Below are positions 53,801-64,000 of a stretch of DNA of 64,000 bases, piece by piece. The stretch covers positions 31,887,541-31,951,540 of the forward strand of contig OW387138.1 in assembly GCA_936440205.1 (NCBI GenBank), in the 5' to 3' direction. The stretch is from Lepidonotus clava (taxonomy: Eukaryota; Annelida; Polychaeta; Phyllodocida; Polynoidae). The notes beneath the pieces were generated by a model, which was not told the DNA's origin, searched no databases, and was given only the letters and a program-made list of their open reading frames with translations. Made by a program: the position numbers and the translations under genes. Position 1 is the stretch's first letter. Every line of letters starts with the position of its first letter.

Positions 53801-56800
53801 CTCCGAGCTTTACATTTTACAAAATCTTTAAAAAGGGCCGTTTTCATCATCTTTATGTGGAGCTGACTTCATCTTTGGCTTTGATTGTTAGAAAAACTTA
53901 AAGGTGAACCTTATTTTTTAAATATAAAAGATTACACAGCTGTTGAATGCCCACTCTTGAGAAGTTCATAAGTATTCAACTTATTTTTTTCTCGAATGCC
54001 AATAAAAGCTGTGAAACATTTTTTTCACAAGTGAAACACCTGAACTCTCCTGTTTCAGAGGCTTCTTTGGAAGCACCCCATACCTGGTTATTCATGATGC
54101 TGAAATGTTATCGGAGATCATGGTTAAAGAATTCTCAGCCTTTACCAACAGGATCGTAAGCTTTTATTTTATTATTATTACAAAAAAGTAGGTCAGTCCC
54201 GTGCTTTGGGAGATTTAGTGCTTTGAGAGATTTAATGCTTTGAGATGATGTATGATACTTCCATCCCAGATAATGTATTGTGGTGTTGTTTAAGAGAGTT
54301 ATGTTTTGCATAGTATGTGGTTATAACTTATTTTGTACAAAAAGATGTATGTGATTACTCTATATCTGTTCAACTTGTGATATACAATTAGACATCTATA
54401 TGATACATATATAAGTTTTGATACACAAACTTCTTCACACTGCAACTTTGGCATCTTCAAAAAGGGATTGCTACAAGGTAGAGTACTGTAGAAGTACTGT
54501 CTGCTGGATGTGTTATCCATACACTAACTTTGGACAGCTAGGAAAGGCATTTTTGTAAGGCTTTTTTTAAAAAATAGTTTATCATAATTCACAGATTATT
54601 GAAATCCTCTTTGAGTTATCTTTCAAGTAAACAGAAAAGTTTAGGCTAAAGTCATGTCACCTCAGGTCACTTGTCCTAATATAATCTTCTGTCCCTTCAG
54701 ACCTTCGGTAGTGGAACACTTTCTGATCATATGTTGACCAACATGAAGGACGCCATTTGGAAACACACGAGAAATGAAATGACTCCCACCTTCACAACAG
54801 GCAAGCTGAAAAGGGTTAGTTTTTTTTTTTAATTTCATTGTTACACTGTAACACTTTTCAGATATTGCCTTATGAATACAATGTGTTAATCAATACAATG
54901 TAAGGTTTGATGTAGATGATAGTGCACTTATCAATACTCTTGATGATCTAGGGGAATGAATGGTCATTTCAATTTGTCATCATCTTACACATCCCAGGTT
55001 ACTGTACTTATTCCCATGTTTGATATTGCTCTGGTTGTCTGTCTCTGAGTTTCAATAGACCTGTCCACTTTAGGATTTATTGCTGGCATGATACAGAGGT
55101 TGGACATAATTGCAGTTTTTGCTGAGTCAGGCACTGACACAAATCTGAATGAATGAGTTAGTACATGTGTTTTCTAAGTCAATAAGGTGTTGATAAATGA
55201 GGATGAATTATTATTTTCTCTCAATTAGGTAATTATCTCCATTTCAGGTGAACCAAATTAAGGTATGTTTTTGTGAATTTAGGGTTGGACATTGCAGGCA
55301 AAGCTGAAGAGCTTTAACACTGTTCCCTATGGGAAAAAGCCATTTTTGCTTTTCAGTCCTACGGCTACATATTTAACATCATAATTGAAAGTAAAAGCTT
55401 ATAAAGTTTGGTTTTGGGTAATAGTACTAGGAAAATTACTGTGAATCAAGTATGATAAAAAAAATTCTAAAAATGTTGATATCATAGAAATAAGGGGTGG
55501 GCTAGCTGGCAAAGTGGACAAGTCTATTGAGAGCTTACCCCACAAAATACAAGTCAATTGACTATGACATTCCAGATAGCACTGTTTACTAAATGTTTCT
55601 CTAGCTTTCCCTTACACTTTACTTCCTGCCCCTGCCTTAGGACATGTATCGGCGATCGCGTCGCCGAGCGATAATGGGTGAAATGAGCGTAGCATCTCTT
55701 GCAGTCCGATTTTCTGGGTTAAACCTTCCTCAGTGTCCCCCACACATGTCCCAAGACTATTCTGTGTACAAGATGACACTATAAAAGTAGTTTTCAGGTA
55801 GTGTTTCCCCCTGTATTTGATATAATCCATAGTTTCAGCTTGTCAGTGTGAACACAGATTGATCTCATGGGGGCAGCCATGTTTGTTGTAATGCTGTGAG
55901 TCTGGGTAATCTCACTAGTCTGAGTTTGGTGTTATTTGAGAAATACTAAATAGTTTTTGTATTTGACTACGTTGGAAATCATGTTTTTGAAAAAGATGTT
56001 CAACTATACCTATTATGATAATTAGTATTCCTTTATTAGAAAGTCTCATGTGGGTGAGACACTTTTGGTGGGAAAGAAAGATCACATGGAGGGACTTTGC
56101 AATTGCTGAAAATGTAGGAACAAAACCAAGGAATCTAACCATCCAGACCTATGTACGGCGCAATAAGGTATGTCTAACAAAAATAATGTATGCCCTGCAT
56201 TGTATGATTCCCCTAATATTGATTGACATGCTCTGTATTGAGATGTAAAGCCAAAAGTTTGGGCCAGGTATCTGTGACCTACATATGGTTTATAATGTTA
56301 TCATCCAGTGTCAGCCTAATGTGTATGCATGAGAGTTAGTTAGTTACAAATGAGTAGTATTATTGTCTGCCAGCCATGTAGAATTTGTGCTGAGCACTTT
56401 ATTGACCATCTCTGTGTGCCAAATATAAGGCAAATCTATGTAGGATCTATGTAGGATTTATGTCAGTGTAAATTAAGATCTGTCACTACTGACTCTTATA
56501 AGGGCCAAATATATGCCCACGGTAGTTTAATACTATATTTCATGGTAAAACCATTTATTTTACGCGCGTAGCGTGCGTCATAGTGTGTTTTCGGTGCAGT
56601 TTCCAGTACAGGAAACCTGTGACTGTATTGTCACTATAAAGACATTTAATGTCATAAAGCAAGCTCTAAAGTATATTCTGTGAATATTATGCTACTCAGT
56701 TAGGCAAGTGTGAGAGCTGTTTTGTACTAAAAGACACAATTTATCATTACAGTTTTCACGGTGTTTATCCAAGGTGCTTACAATGTATCTACAACTTTAC

Positions 56801-59800
56801 TCAAGAACCAACACTTTTTTAATAAACATCAGTTAACTACTAAAAGACTTTTGTTCGTCCGTATATACATGGGTCCGGCTACAGTGAAAACTTAGGCCTG
56901 CGGCCAAGTGCAAACTTAGGCCCAACGAAGACGGACAAACAGGACGGTCCGGGACCCCCATGTGCTGTGCCCTGCCGAGACTACGACATGCCGTGCTGAG
57001 ACCGGTGTGCCGTGCTGACACTCTGACGTGCTGTACACCACGACTGGTGTGCCACGTGATGACTTCAACGTGCCGCACGCCAAGAGACTGGTGTGCTGCG
57101 CGATAGACTACGACCTGCTGTACACCACGATCGGTGTGCCACGTCCCATCTCTCGCGATCTTCCACGCTTTCTAAGAAGAGAGAGGCTGAGGCAGCAGCC
57201 GCGGCTCGTAGGGAAGAGCTGAAGGCAGCCGAAAAAAGAGCAGAACTCGAAGAAGATCTGCTAAAGCTAGAAATAGAAATGAAAAGGAAGAAGCGCGAGA
57301 TAGAGCAGCACAGAATTAAAGATGAGATCAAGATAGCGGAAGCTAAGGTGAAGGTTTACGAAGAAGGAGAGGACGAAGATAGACAGAGCGAAAGACGAAG
57401 TCTCTTTTCTCTTAGGTCTTCCAGGTCACAGCCAGTTAAACCAGCGAGCGACATCGCAGCGTTGGCCGTGGCATTCGCCGCATCGATCAGTCTGACGCAG
57501 ATTCCGGCACTGGAACCCTCAGTCTTCGATGGCGATCCGCTCAAGTATCATGATTGGAGTATCACCTTTAAAACTCTGATTGAAGAGAAGAAGATTCCAG
57601 ACCGCGATAAGATCCATTATCTGAAAAGATACGTTAGCGGCCCTGCGAAAGAAGCAGTAAGTGGGTACTTCTTGCTGCGAAGTGGGTCAGCCTTTGACCA
57701 GGCACGAGCCATCCTAGAGGAGCGATACGGAAATAAATTCATCGTTAGTGAAGCCTTTCGCGATAAGCTAGAAGCGTGGCCAAAGGTACAGGGCAGAGAC
57801 GGCCAAGCTCTAAGAAGGTTCGCTGATTTTCTCCAGCAGTGTGAGGCCGCAATGACGGAAATGAAGGGTCTCGAGATCTTAAACGACACCTGCGAGAACC
57901 GGAAGATGTTACAGAAATTACCCGACTGGGTAGTTAACCGGTGGACTTGCATAGTGGCCGAGAAGAAACGGAAAGAAGGAGCTTTCCCCCGTTCTCAACT
58001 TTTGTCAAGTTCATGGTAGATGAGGCCGAAATCGCGTGTGACCCGATCGCCTCACTGGGGTCGTTGAGAGAGGCTTCAGTAAAGGACAAGGACCAAGGAA
58101 GACAGACTCAGACAGCTAAGGAAAAGAAAGGACCAAGTCCTACCGCACGGACCTTAGCTTCGGACACCAAGGAACCCAGTAAGTCATGTAGATTCTGTGA
58201 CAAACCCGGTCATGTGATAGCTGAGTGCCGAATCCTTGGTGAGAAGTCAGACCAGGAAAAGCAAGACTATGTCCTAAAGAATGGTCTGTGCTATGGATGC
58301 TTAAACAGAGGGCATATGTCAAAGACTTGTACACAGAGGAACACATGTACAGTATGTGAGAAGAAACATCCCACAAGTTTGCACATGCAACGTGGGCCAG
58401 GAGAAGAGTCCAAAGAAACTCCAAAAGATACAAAGGACAAACAAGACAAACCTAAAGACTCCAGTGAAAATAGAGACAAGTCTCCCGACGGAAAGAAGGC
58501 AGTCTGTGGTAAGGTGACTAAGATCGGAGGAGGATCCATGACTACGATGATCGTGCCTGTGTGGGTCTCAGCTAAGAGTCAGCCACAAAGGGAAGTACTA
58601 GTCTACGCCATGCTTGACACCATGTCAGATACTACATTTGTTTTAGATGGAACCGCGGACAAGCTAGAGGCACCTACAGAGAAGACTAGGCTGCGACTCT
58701 CAACGATATTGGCCAGAGATAATGCTATTTCCTGCCGTAAGGTCCAAGAACTTCGGGTAAGAGGTTTCGACTCACCTACACACATAGACCTGCCGACTAC
58801 TTTCACCACCGATTTTATCCCTGCAGACACGTCCCATATTCCGACATCGTCTACAGCCTGGAAGTGGACCCACCTGAGACGCATCGCCCATCTAATCCCG
58901 AATCTACAGAACTGCGAGGTTGGACTTTTGATCGGTTACAACTGTCCTCTGGCCCTGGCTCCCGGGAGTTCTATTACGGGAGAAGGTAACCAGCCGTTTG
59001 CCCTCCAGACAGACTTGGGATGGAGCATCGTCGGTGGGAGTGAAGAAGCAGAAGAGACTGAGGCTTCAGGAGAGTCTCACAGAATTACAGTTAAGGAGAT
59101 ATTGGATGACGCGATAAGTGTACAGACACAGACCAAGATGGTGTCAAGTTCTGATAAGACAGAGAAAGGGAAGAAGAATAAGCAACAGAGCCAGTTTGAC
59201 AGAGGCAGAGACAATGACGCAGTGGACCGAACTATCTGTGATTGGAGAAAAAGGGATCCAAGCGAATTCACGTTTGGCCGAAACAGAGGAAATGGTCACT
59301 TTGGAGACAGTGACCGATATGGTGACAGAGATGGAGGTCTGTGATCATTTGCCAGCCGCTACAGAGATAGGGACCGTGACTGCGATAGGGGCGGTGGGCA
59401 GTATGGCGATAGAATGGACCGACGAGATGACGACCAGGTACCAAGCCGAGATACAGGAGGAAAACGACCTCGTGTTAAAATAAAACCACGCACGTAGCCC
59501 ATTAGGAAGGAAAATAGTCAGCCGCAAACTAAGTCGTCTATCTCCAGAGGGCCTAATCTGGTCAACACGACCACCCAGGAGAGGGAAATGAAGGAGCGAC
59601 TAAAGAGGCAACGCGACAAGGAGACAGAGAAGCTGGTTGGAGAAAGCGCCCACCACAAACCAGCACAGGACAAGGGCAAGGCCCAGTCACCCAAAGATGC
59701 GCCACCTAAAAAGGTGCGGCCACCACGGCTTAAAGTAAACACATGGGCAAAAGGAAATCCGGAGATTATTCCTGAAGACCCCCTGAAAGAAAATGCTTGG

Positions 59801-62800
59801 ACGAAGCGGGCAGCGCGGTCCGACTCAAACCCTAAGGACAAAGGAGAGAGGACGTACGTCGAGAGCTACTTAGAAAAATCCCGAAACTATTGGAAAATCC
59901 TGAAGGCGTTTAATTCGGCGGAAATCACTGCGGATTTCGGGTGGGAGTGTATCGGCGATCGCGTCGCTGAGCGATAATGGGTGAAATGAGCGTAGTGCAT
60001 CTCTTGCAGTCCGATTTTCTGGGTTAAACCTACCTCAGTGTCCCCCACACATGTCCTAAGACTATTCTGTGTACAAGATGACACTATAAAAGTAGTTTTC
60101 AGGTAGTGTTTCCCCCTGTATTTGATATAATCCATAGTTTCAGCTTGTCAGTGTGAACACAGATTGATCTCATGGGGGCAGCCATGTTTGTTGTAATGCT
60201 GTGAGTCTGGGTAATCTCACTAGTCTGAGTTTGGTGTTATTTGAGAAATACTAAATAGTTTTTGTATTTGACTACGTGGGAAATCATGTTTTTGAAAAAG
60301 ATGTTCAACTATACCTATTATGATAATTAGTATTCCTTTATTAGAAAGTCTCATGTGGGTGAGACACTTTTGGTGGGAAAGAAAGATCACATGGAGGGAC
60401 TTTGCAATTGCTGAAAATGTATGCTACTCAGTTAGCCAAGTGTGAGAGCTGTTTTGTACTAAAAGACACAATTTTTCATTACAGTTTGCACAGTGTTTAT
60501 CCAAGGTGCTTACGATGTATCTACAACTTTACTCAAGAACCAACACTTTTTTAATAAACATCAGTTAACTACTAAAAGACTATTGTTCGTCCGTATATAC
60601 ATGGGTCCGGCTACAGGACAAAAGAATGAGAAATTATGCGTAGAATTTTGGATGCTGCATTGCATTGTGGGGTCTCAGTAGTAGACAGTGTTGCATAGCA
60701 GACACCACACATGTATGTGTGTGAGTATATCTTTATGTGTGACTGTGTTGTATAAGTATGAATTATGTAGGGGTGGATGTGGGTGGGTGGATGGTTGATT
60801 TTGTGTGTGTGTGTCTCGTGGGTGTGTGCGTGGATCATTCTCAATGTAATTTTTAGGGCTTTCGCTCTCCAAGAAAATGTTTGAATTTTGAATTTTTATT
60901 TATTCATAAAGTTTATACATTTCAATTCTGTTCATCTCCAAACATATTTGCATCACTCTCCAGGCAGATTTTAGGTTTATATTTTCCGTGTAGATGATAA
61001 GTTTTCATAATGTTCGTCTTTTAATCAAGTTTACATATTTTACCTGTGGTCAATCTCAATATGGTCTTCATTACTCCATAAGCAGATTTTAGGTTTAACA
61101 CTCTGTGAGCAGATGTTTGGTTTCCAAATCTTTATTTTTGGCCAAGTTTTATATATCATGATTGAATATCATGAATTTATGATAATGTTCTGTTTCAAAG
61201 AAATTATCAAATCTATCAGAAGGTAGAGACCATACCCCTAAACATGTACTGAGGCACATGTTCTTTAACCTTTATGCTAACGTCCTACTGGTAGGATGCC
61301 TATATTATGGATTTTGTGGCATGTGTTTAATTAAGTCAAAATATGAAAACAATCTAAAATCCTAAGGTATATATACCCTCAACACTGATAGATCATGAAA
61401 CTATTCCAAATAAGAACAAAGAGCACTCATCATCATGTTGCCATGACAACACATTATGAGGTTATTTGACAAATACAGGTCATGGAAAATTGGAAAAATC
61501 AATGTCTATTTTTCCTGAGATATGATAAATATTTTGGGACAAGGTTTGGGCTTTAGAAAGATGTGGATCAATGTGGATACTACATAATATAGCATTATCA
61601 TGAAGTTTTGTCATTTCATCATTAAAATGAATGAAGGTTCTCTGAAGAGTAGATTCTTAAGGTACAATGACACTGAGTATTAATGTGGTCGTGTGATTTT
61701 TTTTGTCCCAGTCAATGGAAGGCCATTTATTAACTGAATTATGAATTGTGCAAGTAGAGAGAGAGAAGGTAGCTGTCTCAGTATGGTAATAAACAAACAA
61801 GGCTGCTAAGCAACTTAGTGGACTTGGAACTTGACAGGTGGCAGCACTGCCTACTGTCTCAAATATACATTCAATTTATAATCATTACTATAACCGGTAC
61901 CCATTTAAAGTTAATACGTTGACGATAAAAGAGACATCTTCATCTGGCAGACAAGATGTACTTAATGAGCATATGCATGGTGGAGGGCTGGCAGTAATCC
62001 CCACCTTTGTTTACTTTGATCATGAACGTCTTCTTATTACAATCTGTGGAAGAGGGATGAGTTAGACGTTTGAGAATGAATCCTAGAGATCTATCAGAAG
62101 AAATGGATATACAATGTATATAAGTTATAGAAAGCACTGATGGTAGTTTTTCATTTTCCCTAGGGGTTTGGGAAATCCTTGTATTTTGGATGCCATTTTA
62201 ACCAAGTTGCCAATTTGAGCAGATATTTACTATTTTTTGCATAATTTTTCATTGTTTTATGGATATACCTTGCAAAATGAACTAAATTGTAAGTACCAGT
62301 AAGCACACATCCTATTCAACTCAATTAAATTAATGGAAATCAATGTAACTCTGTCAGATATGCCTAAAGTCATTGTTCATAGGAATTTCCCCCATTATTT
62401 CTATTCATTTGTCTCATGGTCTAATCTCAAAATGTATGTCATAATGTCTTCAAATAATTAAATTTATTTAATCATAATACATATATAAATGATATCATTG
62501 AATGAGAAACATTGTAATAATAAAATAGAACAATTTGCATTAGGTTTTCACTTTTGAAGCAATCTAGAAGACATTTTGAAATCAAAATAAGGAATTTCAG
62601 GGTTCCAGGGGATTCCCCAGGGATTCCCCTTTGCTATTTTAGATTTTGGGGCTTTTCCCTTTGGCCACTATAGTGGCCTGTGGCAGTGAAAAAGTTAGAT
62701 TATATTATAATATCCAGGTTCTGCCAGCAGAATGATGGCCATATATATATGTATACATGTACCATAATTATAACATTTATTTTCTCATTTCTTTTTTTAG

Positions 62801-64000
62801 ATGAATGCAGAAATCAATAGATGTGCACTTGCATTAACAGAGAGTTTTATTGAGCCCTCAGAGTCAGGGGAAATGGTCGAGATGAAAGAGTAAGTACCCA
62901 TTATCTTCATTGCATGTGAAAAATTACTTTCAGTTTTCTATGTTTCTGTCAAGAGCTTCATCTTTTCTACTTACTTTGGTTTTTTAACAATTAGTTCAAT
63001 TTAGATGAATACAATAATTATTTATTACATGTGTACAATTGGTCGTTTGGGGCTGGAATGTATAACTTTAAGAAATGCCATTGCAATGCAAGTAGGTATG
63101 TTCAAGTGCTAAAAATGAAAAGGATTTTGTGCATATTGCATATAAGGACTTGTCAAATTATCATCACATCCATAAATTTTACCTTCAGATTCTATTCTAT
63201 TCAACAATCCTTTAGTGTCATAGTTACCCATAATACACCCATCCCATTTTACACTAACATTAAAATTTACCATGAAATATTTTCAAAATTACATCTGTGC
63301 TTATCCCATGAAGATAGTTGCATAATAAAAAATAACCAAAGCACTCTTGTTGATGATTGCTCCTAAAATGTGTAAAATGCAGCTTTATAATTATATTGGC
63401 CTTTTCCCCATAGGAACCAATGTTAAAGCATGTAAGCCCAACCTATAATGTCCAACCCTATTTTTATTTACCCTGAAATACAGCATTTTGATTGGCTGAC
63501 AAACCTGCAAATCTGCCAATTGGTAAAATTTAAGAAATCATAACTTTTGTCAGTCCTTCAGGATGCAGAGAAATATAATTCTTTATTTCAGTAACCCCAA
63601 CTCTAGGAGACAAGGCTGGCCTGTATCATAATTTTGTCCAGCCCTGGGAAATACTCAATGTGGGATTGGCTTATTAGCCATACTTTAGGTATTTTTAGTA
63701 CTCTAATTCAACCAAAACTAAAATACCATTTCTAAATAAACATTATATGTTTACAGGGATGGTTATACCTTGTCAAGAGTTATGTTGTGGACATTTTCCT
63801 GAACAATGTCAGTCCTCCTTTGAAGAACTTGCAGATTTTTGGGTCTGTTTGAATGTGGTCTGAAGACATCTAGTGTAATAGAATATTGGATCTCTGTATG
63901 GGTTTTCCTTTTCCCATAAATTGTGTTACATGACAGTTCCCCTAATAGAATAACACCATATTTGTGTTTTTTCCTAGGTACATGGGAGCATTTACTATGG
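50826..64000 (+). CDS. Cytochrome P450, CYP3 clan, partial (exons 1-7)
   Basis: Exons: 50826-50896, 52322-52418, 53653-53711, 54059-54155, 54701-54814, 62801-62889, and one from 63978 past the window end. All joins are in phase. The protein is a haem-thiolate monooxygenase of the ER membrane. Residues 1-30 hold a hydrophobic anchor (LPWWGILIALIVVYLAYSS). The proline-rich hinge is represented by FPLPIVGTLYYM. FGSTPYLVIHDAEMLSEIMV and EFSAFTNRI match the CYP3 ADPELI/VKE-FxxFTNR region. PTFTTGKLKR is the C-helix region typical of CYP3A (PTFTSGKLK). VEMKEYMGAFTMD matches LKDVFGAYSMD. The I-helix and haem-Cys motifs lie beyond the window. Intron 5 (about 8 kb) holds an LTR element. Substrate unknown; a thromboxane-synthase-like member is also possible. 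Confidence 0.9.
52887..53217. mobile_element. ACCTGCAGGTTA-ended MITE in P450 intron 2
   Basis: The left end CTCTGTTTTCCTGTATGTTTG followed by ATCTGCAGGTTAACTC pairs with the inverted right end TCCCTGTTTTCCTGTATTTC followed by GCACCTGCAGGTTAA over about 40 bp. The 331-bp interior includes ATGCATTGTGGGTAATATG. A longer copy is at 16030-16915. Confidence 0.85.
55645..56883 (+). repeat. 5' LTR of the BEL/Pao-type element
   Basis: Begins TGTATCGGCG and ends GGCTACA, in the TG...CA pattern. At about 1239 bp it is longer than its partner at 59948-60615. It contains AATAAA near its end (about 56820). Confidence 0.85.
57093..59344 (+). other. Gag-like and protease-like internal region of the LTR fossil
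   Basis: In order: a basic coiled coil (EAEAAAAARREELKAAEKRA), a Pao gag domain of DUF1759 type (SVFDGDPLKYHDW, ILEERYGNKF), paired zinc knuckles (CRFCDKPGHVIAEC, CYGCLNRGHMSKTC), and an aspartic-protease-like stretch (VYAMLDTMSDTTFV) followed by GLLIGYNCPLAL and LGWSIVGG, which are common in BEL/Pao polyproteins. Family assignment is by motif recognition. Treated as a fossil part, not as an expressed gene. Confidence 0.75.
59948..60615 (+). repeat. 3' LTR of the BEL/Pao-type element
   Basis: The same TGTATCGGCG start and GGCTACA end as the 5' LTR, about 668 bp long. It is followed directly by the GGACA duplication. Confidence 0.85.
60621..62800 (+). other. Distal part of P450 intron 5
   Basis: AT-rich intron sequence. 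A GT/GTGGG-rich stretch lies at about 60770-60835. No exon fits between exon 5 and exon 6, because the protein alignment to CYP3A is continuous across the join. No other feature was recognised. Confidence 0.6.

Larger units (their letters stand above)
55645..60615 (+). mobile_element. BEL/Pao-type LTR retrotransposon fossil, incomplete, in P450 intron 5
   Basis: The element is bounded by 5-bp direct repeats GGACA at 55640-55644 and 60616-60620. LTRs run TGTATCGGCGATCGCG to GGGTCCGGCTACA. The internal part carries gag-like and protease-like sequence but no reverse transcriptase or integrase that I can recognise, so it is incomplete and appears broken in a few places. The shared LTR parts differ at roughly 1-2 percent of sites by eye, so the insertion is young. 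It lies in the sense of the host gene. Confidence 0.88.

Noticed and set aside
56015-56248. A plus-strand frame in the 5' LTR
   Set aside because: It is LTR sequence that recurs in part in the 3' LTR, with no domain.
63031-63366. A 111-codon frame after P450 exon 6
   Set aside because: It lies in an intron between two well-aligned P450 exons and has no family resemblance.

Overview
The window is nuclear DNA of a marine animal, almost certainly a lophotrochozoan and probably a mollusc such as a bivalve. The reasons are spliced GT-AG genes, AT-rich introns full of DNA-transposon relics, long G/C homopolymers, and a SINE at 31.8-32.1 kb whose ends resemble a repeat I know from molluscs and their relatives. 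The species call is inference.

Host genes are few and spread out. Two SMYD4-type genes (TPR, split SET and MYND) lie in the same orientation at 11.6-13.7 and 20.4-22.4 kb. Each has an uninterrupted coding exon directly behind a splice acceptor, so they look like duplicates with an intron in the 5' UTR. PIGA, the catalytic subunit of the first GPI-anchor step, runs on the minus strand at 35.6-26.7 kb. I resolved it into 11 exons that join in frame to 455 residues. ANKRD49 (plus strand, 37.9-40.8 kb, 4 coding exons, 233 residues) lies head-to-head with it across about 2.3 kb. A CYP3-clan cytochrome P450 starts at 50.8 kb and leaves the window in its seventh exon.

Region by region: 0-2.3 kb holds dispersed short repeats, a MITE and a 219-bp tandem array. 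A TIR element with a 3-bp TAA duplication (2350-10026) splits that array, and a near full-length LINE (minus strand, 2621 to about 9560) sits inside the TIR element. The LINE has an intact endonuclease/RT ORF2. Its ORF1 region encodes coiled coil, RRM and C-terminal domains of L1-ORF1p type, then a NADAR (YbiA-like, ADP-ribose/NAD-related) domain and an SGNH-esterase domain. This is the most unusual system in the window. From 10 to 25 kb come a G-tract tandem array, the SMYD4-like genes and several MITEs. From 40.9 to 50.8 kb there is no recognisable host gene, only TIR elements, a repeat pair with a covarying hairpin, and a 14-copy 36-bp minisatellite. P450 intron 5 carries a young, incomplete BEL/Pao-type LTR element (55645-60615) with a 5-bp target duplication.

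The host genes show no common pathway. The window mainly records layered transposon insertion around ordinary genes. Exon borders, TIRs and target duplications were read by eye; family names rest on motif recognition, not searches.
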